From JBFMAE01 sp040756085 (GTDB lineage Bacteria > Desulfobacterota > BSN033 > UBA1163), in assembly GCA_040756085.1 (NCBI GenBank), contig JBFMAE010000329.1, positions 1 through 15,236 on the forward strand: 15,236 nt of DNA, in the 5' to 3' direction. Position numbers and translations under genes: made by a program. Position 1 is the stretch's first letter. Each line of letters begins with the position of its first letter. Under the pieces are notes generated by a model. It saw nothing but the letters and a program-made list of their open reading frames with translations. It was not told where the DNA came from and did not search any database. This document shows positions 1-5,899 of this stretch, piece after piece.

Positions 1-686
1 CCGGAGACAGGGAATACTGTGCCGGTCTGGTTGCTTTCAACTCCGTCTTTCAAGTCATTTTTTTCTCAATCTATGCTTATATCTTCATTACGGTTCTTCC
101 ACCCTGGCTGGGACTGAAAGGAATGGTGGTCAAGATCACAATTAGCCAGATTGCCGAGAGTGTTTTTATTTATCTCGGGATCCCTTTTATCGCTGGCGTC
201 CTCTCACGGATCATTGGGTTGAAGACAAAAGGCAGGGATTGGTACGAGCAAAAATTCATTACAAAAATCAGCCCTGTCACTTTAATTTCCCTCCTCTTCA
301 CTATCCTCGTTATGTTCTCCCTTAAAGGTGAGTATATTGTTCAACTTCCTCTTGATGTGGTTCGTGTAGCCATTCCTCTATGTATCTATTTTGTTCTCAT
401 GTTTTTTGTCTCTTTTTACCTATCGATGAAGGTGGGGGCCACTTACGAACAATCTACTACTCTGAGCTTTACCGCTGCATCGAACAACTTCGAGCTTGCC
501 ATCGCCGTGGCGGTAGCAGTCTTCGGGATTAACTCCGGTCAGGCCTTTGCAGCAGTCATTGGTCCACTAATGGAAGTTCCTGTTTTGATCAGCCTGGTTA
601 ACGTGGCTCTCTGGTTTAAAAAGAAATATTTCCCTTATGTCATGGAAACCCCAGCGGGAGTTTGCCACGTAACCTGCAAGCCGTGA
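1..686 (+). CDS. acr3: ACR3-family arsenite efflux permease, 3' part
   Basis: This is the C-terminal part of a polytopic inner-membrane permease that exports arsenite using the proton gradient. The reading frame is open from base 3, so the start lies upstream of the window; an internal ATG at 123 is not the true start. The visible 227 residues hold several hydrophobic segments. They carry the ACR3 hallmarks: EYCAGLVAFNSVFQ near the left edge, the ISPVTLISLLFTI helix, and the strongly conserved SNNFELAIAVA segment, whose Glu is the conserved transport residue of the family. The tail after KKKYF ends in CHVTC, two cysteines that might bind thiol-reactive metalloid; that is only a guess. Other ars genes (arsR, arsC) are not visible and may lie to the left. 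A short A/T-rich hairpin follows the stop codon. The family assignment is very secure from near-continuous resemblance. Confidence 0.95.
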   Translation, partial: GDREYCAGLVAFNSVFQVIFFSIYAYIFITVLPPWLGLKGMVVKITISQIAESVFIYLGIPFIAGVLSRIIGLKTKGRDWYEQKFITKISPVTLISLLFTILVMFSLKGEYIVQLPLDVVRVAIPLCIYFVLMFFVSFYLSMKVGATYEQSTTLSFTAASNNFELAIAVAVAVFGINSGQAFAAVIGPLMEVPVLISLVNVALWFKKKYFPYVMETPAGVCHVTCKP

Positions 687-688
687 AA

Positions 689-704
689 AAGAAGGAATCT
701 TCTT
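689..704 (+). terminator. weak hairpin after the arsenite permease
   Basis: AAGAAG and CTTCTT form a 6-bp stem around GAAT, beginning two bases after the permease stop. The stem is A/T-rich and the following GTTTCG is only a partial U-tract, so termination here would be weak. The rest of the gap up to the cupin Shine-Dalgarno has no convincing gene; it holds only a 15-codon ORF without coding character. Confidence 0.3.
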
Positions 705-811
705 GTTTCGCAAAAACCAATAATAGTTAAAATATAGGCAAGATGGTGTTCAAGCATGAATGAGGAGCATGGTCAAGAAAGACCTGATAAAAATGAAGAA
801 TAAGGAGGTAA

Positions 812-1126
812 ATGATGGGGTTCTGGAATCTAAAGGTATTAAAATTGGAAGAATTTCGTCCTGGCATCTGGAGCAAAATCGAATCAGGTAAGAATTTAAC
901 CATGGCTTTTATGGAGATTTCTCCTAACAAAGAGGGGAACCTTCATAACCACCCCTTTGATCAGTGTGGAATCGTGATTGAAGGAGAGATAGAAATCTCT
1001 ATCGGCGAGGAGAAAAAATTACTAAGACCTATAGAAACCTACTTTATTCCTGCAGGGATAACACATAACTGGAAAACCTATTCTTCTCATGCAAAGATTT
1101 TGGATGTGGTGGTAAAACAGGGCTAA
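812..1126 (+). CDS. small single-domain cupin protein
   Basis: A 104-residue protein consisting of one conserved cupin beta-barrel, probably cytoplasmic. The first cupin motif is at residues 42-58 (G42, H45, H47, Q51, G58) and the second at about 72-85 (P80, H85). Two His from motif 1, His85 and Gln51 would make the metal site; Gln replaces the usual Glu, which is tolerated in many cupins. The strong Shine-Dalgarno AAGGAGG lies immediately upstream, and two adjacent ATGs (812 and 815) are both possible starts. No enzyme activity can be assigned: small cupins of this type include sugar or aromatic-acid binding proteins, isomerases and dioxygenases. It follows the arsenite permease on the same strand with a 125-bp gap, so co-transcription is possible but not shown. 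It converges with the ferredoxin gene, with five bases between the stop codons. Confidence 0.85.
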   Translation: MMGFWNLKVLKLEEFRPGIWSKIESGKNLTMAFMEISPNKEGNLHNHPFDQCGIVIEGEIEISIGEEKKLLRPIETYFIPAGITHNWKTYSSHAKILDVVVKQG

Positions 1127-1131
1127 CAGCG

Positions 1132-1323
1132 TCAGGGGACAATCCCCTTAATGCAAATGGCCTCCTCAGGACATACGTCCTCACACTTTCTGCAACCAAA
1201 GCAGGCCTCTTCATTGATGACCTTGAGCACCCCATCATTCAGCTCCAAACAGAACACATGGCAAATCTCTACACAAGCCCCACAGGCATCACAATGACCC
1301 AGGATCTGAATACTAGGTTTCAT
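1132..1323 (-). CDS. 2[4Fe-4S] ferredoxin, 63 aa
   Basis: A small cytoplasmic electron carrier of bacterial clostridial-type ferredoxin architecture. The first binding motif has Cys at residues 11, 14, 17 and 21; the second has Cys at 41, 44, 47 and 51 followed by Pro. Both are CxxCxxCxxxC. The Pro normally following the fourth Cys of motif 1 is absent (CHVFC), and two extra cysteines occur at 25 and 57. The length is normal for this class. Start ATG is at 1323; the sequence before it is taken up by a palindrome and has no well-placed Shine-Dalgarno. It lies downstream of the dehydrogenase on the same strand, but a strong hairpin separates them. Its partner is unknown; the nearby aldehyde:ferredoxin oxidoreductase is the obvious ferredoxin user in the window. 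Confidence 0.88.
   Translation of the reverse strand: MKPSIQILGHCDACGACVEICHVFCLELNDGVLKVINEEACFGCRKCEDVCPEEAICIKGIVP
1134..1148. terminator. small hairpin at the convergent gene ends
   Basis: AGGGGA-CAA-TCCCCT forms a 6-bp stem with a 3-nt loop just after the cupin stop and over the last codons of the opposing ferredoxin gene. It has no clear U-tract on either side. It could act as a weak bidirectional terminator. Its GGGGACA core recurs in the hairpin at 2704-2743. Confidence 0.3.
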
Positions 1324-1344
1324 GGAGTTTTAAAAACTCCCATG
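1321..1344 (-). promoter_or_regulatory. palindrome overlapping the ferredoxin start
   Basis: A near-perfect 24-bp inverted repeat, CATGGAGTTTT against AAAACTCCCATG with one extra base in one arm, ends exactly at the ferredoxin ATG. On the minus strand it would fold the leader immediately before the start codon, or it could be an operator. No regulator family can be named. Confidence 0.4.
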
Positions 1345-1359
1345 TAAAAGTTGAAACAA

Positions 1360-1395
1360 CGGGAAGGTATGCTAAATTGGAAGCATACCTGCCCG
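1360..1395 (-). terminator. strong hairpin between the dehydrogenase and ferredoxin
   Basis: CGGGAAGGTATGCT and AGCATACCTGCCCG pair over 14 positions with one mismatch around an 8-nt loop. On the minus strand the hairpin begins 10 bases after the dehydrogenase stop and is followed by a moderately U-rich stretch (GTTGTTTCAACTTTT). It is a plausible intrinsic terminator for the dehydrogenase or an attenuator before the ferredoxin. Confidence 0.55.
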
Positions 1396-1405
1396 GTGTT
1401 GAAAG

Positions 1406-2640
1406 TTACATCAGGTTCTTCGTCCCTTTCCAGAGCTTCCATGCTGCTGAAGGTCTTTCCTCCATGAGCTCTTCGTAAATCGTCCTCTGGACGATCTCTC
1501 TCATAATCTCATTCGTTCCTGTGTAGATCTTGGCAACACGAACATCCCTGAGGAATCTTTCGATCGGGTAGTAATCCGTATAACCTATACCTCCCAATAT
1601 CTGAAGACACTGGTCAATGATATTCCAGGCTGCCTCCGTTGAATAGAATTTGGCCATGGAAACTTCCTTATTTGGCCTTCTCTCCTCTTCATCTATGACC
1701 TTTGCTGCACGAAGACAGAGAAGTCGGCCTGCGTCCAGAGTAACTGCCATATCAGCAACCTTGAAACTGATCCCTTGAAATTCTCTGATCTTCTGTTCAA
1801 ATTGCTCACGGGCATCTGGGTATCTCACAGCAATCTTCAAACATTCACGAGCAGATCCAAGAGCAGTGGCAGCTTCCATCAGACGTTCCGTCTGAAGGAG
1901 ATACATGAGTATTTCGAAACCCTGGCCTTCTTCGCCAACACGGTTCTCTTCGGGAACAGGTACATCCCGGAAGAGAAGATGGGAAGCATCCATGCCTCGC
2001 CAGCCCATGAGGTTAAACTGTTCCACCACCTGGACACCATGTTTTCGCTCTGCAACGAAGGCAGTAATGCCCTTGTGAGGAGCAACGTTCGGATTCGTAC
2101 TGGCAAAGGTGAGGAACCAGTCGGCCCCCACACCCCCCTTCTGGAAGCGTTTTTCTCCTGTAATGATATAGCGATTCCCTTCTTTTCTCGCTGTGGTTTT
2201 CAACCGAGCAATATCTGAACCTTTCAAAGGCTCGGTGATACCTTCCGCGCAGATCAGGTCTGCGTTCATCGTGGGGAGGATGTATCGCTTCCATAAATCC
2301 TGACTTCCATATTTATAAATGGCGCGGCAGAGGTAGGTTGACATTCCCATTGCACAGCCCAAAGGGAAGGCCAAAGCGTCCAGTTCTTCCTCGGATAGGA
2401 TAGCACATACGGTGTTGAGGCCTCTTCCCCCTACCTCCTTTGACAGAGGGATGCCTAATTTGACAGAGGGATGCCTAAATAGTTGCTCTGTCCCAAAGCT
2501 TTAACAAAATCCTTGGGAAACTCTTTCTCATCCTCTCTATCCATTCGGAGAATGAAGGAGAGGTCCAATCTCTCCAGAAAAGCCTTAAACTCATTCCGAA
2601 ACGAAATCTCTTCCTTAGTAAGCAACACATCAATAGACAT
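1406..2640 (-). pseudogene. acyl-CoA dehydrogenase broken by a 20-bp duplication
   Basis: An FAD flavoenzyme that would oxidise an acyl-CoA to the 2-enoyl-CoA and pass electrons to ETF. The start is ATG at 2640 (MSIDVLLTKEE), with GGAGG eight bases upstream. The first frame reads to GIPLS and then stops, because TTTGACAGAGGGATGCCTAA occurs twice in tandem (2439-2458 and 2459-2478). Removing one copy joins the frames seamlessly as GIPLSKEVGGRGLN and gives a 404-residue protein of normal length. The rest is intact: ITEPLKGSDIARLKTTA, GEKRFQKGGVGADWF, the REQF region and the C-terminal GGIGYTDYYPIERFLRDVRV. Thr367 replaces the usual YEGT glutamate, but Glu245 in QTERLM sits where long-chain and isovaleryl-CoA dehydrogenases keep their catalytic base. 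The substrate is unknown. A 322-aa fragment (1406-2374) stays open but lacks the N-terminal helices. The lesion is either real or a sequencing/assembly error. Confidence 0.85.
2439..2478. repeat. exact 20-bp tandem duplication
   Basis: Two identical, directly adjacent copies of TTTGACAGAGGGATGCCTAA. The 20-bp insertion is not a multiple of three and is the only visible reason the dehydrogenase frame is broken. There is no terminal inverted repeat or mobile element, so replication slippage or an assembly artefact fits best. Confidence 0.95.
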
Positions 2641-2690
2641 AAGAACCCTCCATGGAAATACAAAATTTTTTATCCCCTTACCTAAACTAC

Positions 2691-2743
2691 TAAAAATAAA
2701 AAAGGGGACAGGCAACTTTTTTAAATAAAAGCAGCCTGTCCCC
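2691..2743 (-). terminator. strong intrinsic terminator of the MOT1 gene
   Basis: On the minus strand, seven bases after the transporter stop, GGGGACAGGC pairs perfectly with GCCTGTCCCC (10 bp). The 20-nt loop has an extra inner CTTTT/AAAAG pairing. The last CCCC is followed by TTTTTTATTTTT, a textbook U-tract. It should insulate the dehydrogenase downstream, which therefore needs its own promoter; none is obvious in 2641-2690. The GGGGACAGGC arm also resembles repetitive palindromes common in deltaproteobacterial genomes. Confidence 0.85.
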
Positions 2744-2749
2744 CTTCTG

Positions 2750-3883
2750 TCAAACTTTTATCCATCGACGTTGGAAACCATAATAATAAAGGAGTAGTCC
2801 TGCCAGATAGGCGACCCCCATGTTCCACATGGCGATACCGGCAGTGACGAGGAGAACAAAAAGGTTCTGTCTCTTCAGTTTGATATCCTGAACGACGAGT
2901 GCCAGTTCCACCCCGGCGAAACAGAGAATCACGCCCAGTACCGGTCGAGGAAAAACCTGAAGAAGGAATCCAACAGAATCGCTCAAAAAAAGTCCGATTA
3001 GGAGCACCATCACACCCAAAATAACCAGCGCCCCTCCTGTCCTGGCACCAAACCGGATATGTCCAGCCATGCCCCCTGCTCCGTGACACATGGGAATGCC
3101 TCCTATGCAGGTACTGATCAGATTCATGATGCCGTGATCGATGCTGATCGTTTTGGCCGTCACCTTTCGATCAGGAAAGTGGGCATTATTCTCTGAAACC
3201 GTTGCAATGATGGCGTTGCCGAGTGTAAGGGGGGCTTGAGGAAGTCCTAAAATAATAAAACCAGAGAGAAGTTCTTTCCATGAAATCCGTCCTAAGGTCA
3301 ATTCAGGCCATCGAAATCGAATGGAGAGATGGGAGATCTCTCCAACTAATTCCGGCCTTTGAATAAGAGTTAGAATGACTCCATAACCCAGGAGCGCCAG
3401 CATGGCTGGAAGGCGTCGGTTATTGAGAAGAAAAAGGGTCAGGACTGCACCTCCGATTGCAAAAACAGGCTGAGTCTTCATCATCCCTAAGCCTTCCATA
3501 ATGAAACTCAGGCCCAATCCTAGCATAATCCCCCGAATAACAGGTTTGGTGGTAACCTTTTCGATCCAGGTGACGGCTCCGGTGACTCCCATCAGAAGCC
3601 AGAAAAGACCTGTGAAGATTCCAGATCCCCAGATCATCCCTGGAGTGATCGCCCCCGCATGGGCAATCGCCATCCCTCCGATCGCCTTCATGGGCTGGAT
3701 GGGAATAGGAGTTTTAAAGTAAAGGCCTACAAAAATTTTGAAGAGACCAAAGGCAACAAGAATACCTAATGGGTCCATTTTATTGAGAGTAACATAACCC
3801 ACGACAAAAGGGATCAACGTTCCCAGATCGCCAAAGGCTCCGGCAAACTCCATCTTATTGTATTCGTTGCCCCATAATCGCAT
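2750..3883 (-). CDS. MOT1-type molybdate/tungstate (sulfate-like) transporter
   Basis: A 377-residue polytopic inner-membrane protein of the MOT1 molybdate transporter family, distantly related to SulP sulfate permeases. It is predicted to take up molybdate or tungstate. Recognisable motifs are GDLGTLIPF at residues 18-26, PIPIQPMKAIGG at about 59-70, LPQAPLTLGNAI at about 214-225 and PMCHGAGGMAGHIRFGART at about 264-282, all typical of MOT1. About ten hydrophobic segments are spread over the whole length and there is no STAS domain, as expected for MOT1. The start at 3883 has GGGGA five bases upstream. It is transcribed divergently from the aldehyde:ferredoxin oxidoreductase across a 126-bp gap. 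That supports a role in supplying the pterin metal, and tungstate is then as likely as molybdate; specificity cannot be read from the sequence. It ends at a strong terminator. Confidence 0.88.
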   Translation of the reverse strand: MRLWGNEYNKMEFAGAFGDLGTLIPFVVGYVTLNKMDPLGILVAFGLFKIFVGLYFKTPIPIQPMKAIGGMAIAHAGAITPGMIWGSGIFTGLFWLLMGVTGAVTWIEKVTTKPVIRGIMLGLGLSFIMEGLGMMKTQPVFAIGGAVLTLFLLNNRRLPAMLALLGYGVILTLIQRPELVGEISHLSIRFRWPELTLGRISWKELLSGFIILGLPQAPLTLGNAIIATVSENNAHFPDRKVTAKTISIDHGIMNLISTCIGGIPMCHGAGGMAGHIRFGARTGGALVILGVMVLLIGLFLSDSVGFLLQVFPRPVLGVILCFAGVELALVVQDIKLKRQNLFVLLVTAGIAMWNMGVAYLAGLLLYYYGFQRRWIKV

Positions 3884-4009
3884 GATTTTCCCCGTTCATG
3901 GATACCATATGTGATAAGAACAACCTTGTCAAACTCATTATTTTTAAAGAAAGAAAAAGTGAGGGTGATTCCTTGATTTAACCCTTCAATTTCTTTTAAG
4001 ATAATAACA
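3884..4009. promoter_or_regulatory. divergent control region, transporter / oxidoreductase
   Basis: This A/T-rich 126-bp gap must hold promoters for both directions. On the plus strand TTGATT (3973-3978), an 18-bp spacer and TAAGAT (3997-4002) make a mediocre sigma70-like pair. It would start transcription about at the oxidoreductase ATG, which has no Shine-Dalgarno, so a leaderless transcript is conceivable. No molybdate-responsive operator or Moco riboswitch fold was recognised by eye. Confidence 0.35.
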
Positions 4010-5743
4010 ATGAAAGGATTTTTTAATCGACTTCTCCGGATCGATCTCTCGAAGAAAAAGACGACCGTCGAACCCATTCCTGAATCGATTCTTCGATCCT
4101 ATTTGGGTGGGAAAGGGTTGGGATCCTATCTTCTCCTCAAAGAAAATCCACCCCATATCGATCCCTTTTCGCCGGAAAACCGACTCATCTTCACACTGGG
4201 TCCTCTTGCAGATACTCCTTTCTATGGGTCCAGCCGTTATGCCGTCTTCACCAAGTCCCCGCAGACAGGGATCTATTCAGAATCCTATTCCGGAGGAAAG
4301 ATCACCCTTTCTTTCAGCCGGACAGGTTATGATGCCATCATCATTCAGGGAAAATCGAATCATCCCGTCTTCATTGAAATCAGCGACAGAGAAGTAGTCT
4401 TCCATTCTGCTTCTGACCTCTGGGGAAAAGAGACTTATGAGGCAGAAGAGACTATTCTCAAAATAACAGGGATCAAAGAATCCGGGGCATTGGTCATCGG
4501 CCCGGCCGGAGAAAATCTGGTCAAATTTGCTGTGATTGAGAGTGAGCACTGGCGTTCCCTTGGAAGGGCGGGAATAGGTGCGGTGATGGGATCAAAAAAA
4601 CTGAAGGGGATCGCCTTCCACGGGGAGAAGCGGAGGGGGCTTGCTGATCCCTCCTCTTTGAAAAGATTGGCCCAGGATTTCAAAGATAGGGTTAAGGATA
4701 ATCAAATCGTACACATTTATAAAAAATATGGAACTCCCATGTTGGTCTCCATCATGAACACCATCGGAGCCTTCCCCACTCAGTACTGGTCGAAAGGGTC
4801 TCTGGAAGGCTGGGAGGGAATCAGTGCAGAAAGTCTGATGGAACATTGCGAGGTTACTCCTTCAGCCTGTCCTCATTGTTTCATGGCCTGTGGAAAAATC
4901 TCTCAGGTTAAAAAGGGCAGGCATCGAGGCCTTCGCATCATGGGCCCTGAATACGAAACCTTATACGCCTTCGGAGGTCTCTGCATGGTCAATTCCATAG
5001 AGGAGATTATTTACCTCAATGACCTGTGTGACCGTCTGGGTATGGACACCATTACAGCAGGAAATTTGGCCGCCTTTGCCATCGAGGCCTCAAAAAGTGG
5101 AAAGATTAAAGAGAGACTCGATTACGGAGATGTGGATGGGATTGCCGATACTTTGAAGAAAATTGCGGATCGAAAAGGAGTAGGCCGGATTTTATCGGAA
5201 GGGGTTCGACATGCCGCCTCGATTTTTGGGATGGAAGAAAAGGCCATCCACGTGAAGGGACTGGAGCCTGCCGGTTTCGACCCCAGGGTATTAAAGGGAA
5301 TGGGGCTTGCCTATGCTACTTCGGATCGGGGGGCGTGCCATCTCAGAGCAACCTTCTATAAATCCGAACTCTCCGGACAGATTGACCCCGACCAAATAAA
5401 AGGAAAAGCGAAGCTCTTTGTTGATTACGAGGATAAGATGACTCTCTTCGACGCCCTCATTCTCTGCCGTTTCTATCGAGATTTAATCACTTGGAAGGAT
5501 CTCCAGGAGATTATAAAATCTACTTGCAACCTTTCACTCAAAAAGAAAGAGCTGAAGGCCATAGCCTCAGGAATCATCCAATTGGCCCGAAGTTTCAATC
5601 AACAGGAAGGGGTGACGAGAAAAGAGGATAAACTCCCTCGCCGATTCTTTCGAGAGGTCCTCCAGGAAACGGGAAAATCGCTCCAACCCGGAGAGCTGGA
5701 GGTCATGTTGAAGGAGTATTACCAGTTGAGGGGATGGGAATAG
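4010..5743 (+). CDS. aor: aldehyde:ferredoxin oxidoreductase, W/Mo-pterin enzyme
   Basis: A 577-residue cytoplasmic enzyme that oxidises aldehydes to carboxylic acids with ferredoxin as acceptor, using a tungsto- or molybdo-bispterin cofactor and one [4Fe-4S] cluster. The N-terminal domain shows LRIDLS and YLGGKGLGSYLL, then GPLADT and GRAGIGAVMGSKKLK. Cluster ligands Cys287, Cys290, Cys294 (CPHCFMAC) and Cys486 (DALILC) match the spacing of the Pyrococcus furiosus enzyme. Glu314 in GPEYET and His444 in RGACH correspond to its active-site acid and histidine, and LGMDT at 343-347 to a pterin-binding stretch. All key residues are present and the length is typical of the family. The start has no clear ribosome binding site, but the N-terminus aligns well with the family. 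The divergent MOT1 transporter supports metal supply. Physiological substrate is unknown; the bacterial AOR family also includes enzymes acting on other aldehydes and on acids. Confidence 0.93.
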   Translation: MKGFFNRLLRIDLSKKKTTVEPIPESILRSYLGGKGLGSYLLLKENPPHIDPFSPENRLIFTLGPLADTPFYGSSRYAVFTKSPQTGIYSESYSGGKITLSFSRTGYDAIIIQGKSNHPVFIEISDREVVFHSASDLWGKETYEAEETILKITGIKESGALVIGPAGENLVKFAVIESEHWRSLGRAGIGAVMGSKKLKGIAFHGEKRRGLADPSSLKRLAQDFKDRVKDNQIVHIYKKYGTPMLVSIMNTIGAFPTQYWSKGSLEGWEGISAESLMEHCEVTPSACPHCFMACGKISQVKKGRHRGLRIMGPEYETLYAFGGLCMVNSIEEIIYLNDLCDRLGMDTITAGNLAAFAIEASKSGKIKERLDYGDVDGIADTLKKIADRKGVGRILSEGVRHAASIFGMEEKAIHVKGLEPAGFDPRVLKGMGLAYATSDRGACHLRATFYKSELSGQIDPDQIKGKAKLFVDYEDKMTLFDALILCRFYRDLITWKDLQEIIKSTCNLSLKKKELKAIASGIIQLARSFNQQEGVTRKEDKLPRRFFREVLQETGKSLQPGELEVMLKEYYQLRGWE

Positions 5744-5766
5744 GGTGTTTACCTCCTGTCAATAAT

Positions 5767-5890
5767 TATGGTAATATTGGAATAGTGAAATTGTGGATGG
5801 AAGGCGGGAAAAAGGTGGCATTTGGGTTGCTCAATTTGTTCTTTTACCCATGATTCCATCATTCTATTGTTCCATTGTTCCATTACTCCA
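5767..5890. repeat. degenerate 8-bp repeats in opposite orientations
   Basis: Five consecutive 8-bp units lie at 5851-5890: tgattcca, tcattcta, ttgttcca, ttgttcca, ttactcca. About 55 bp upstream, at 5767-5798, looser units in the reverse-complement sense occur (tatggtaa, tattggaa, tagtgaaa, ttgtggat), so the two blocks could pair imperfectly. The second block ends right before the AGGGTGA that serves the kinase start codon. Together with the unique bases between them they fill the gap between the oxidoreductase and the kinase; no gene is seen here. Confidence 0.6.
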
Positions 5891-5899
5891 GGGTGATTT

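Noticed and set aside
1044..1238. Minus-strand ORF overlapping the cupin and ferredoxin genes
   Set aside because: It is a shadow frame: no family resemblance, and it overlaps two well-supported genes.
2641..2715. Upstream ATG at 2715 as the dehydrogenase start
   Set aside because: It would place the start inside the transporter terminator and add a segment (MPVPFFIFSS...) not found in the family. ATG 2640 has a good Shine-Dalgarno and fits the expected length.
5851..5890. CRISPR array or coding tandem repeat
   Set aside because: Units are only 8 bp, contiguous and without spacers, and no cas genes are present. The frame translated from the minus strand is low-complexity (MEQWNN-like) and not a real protein.
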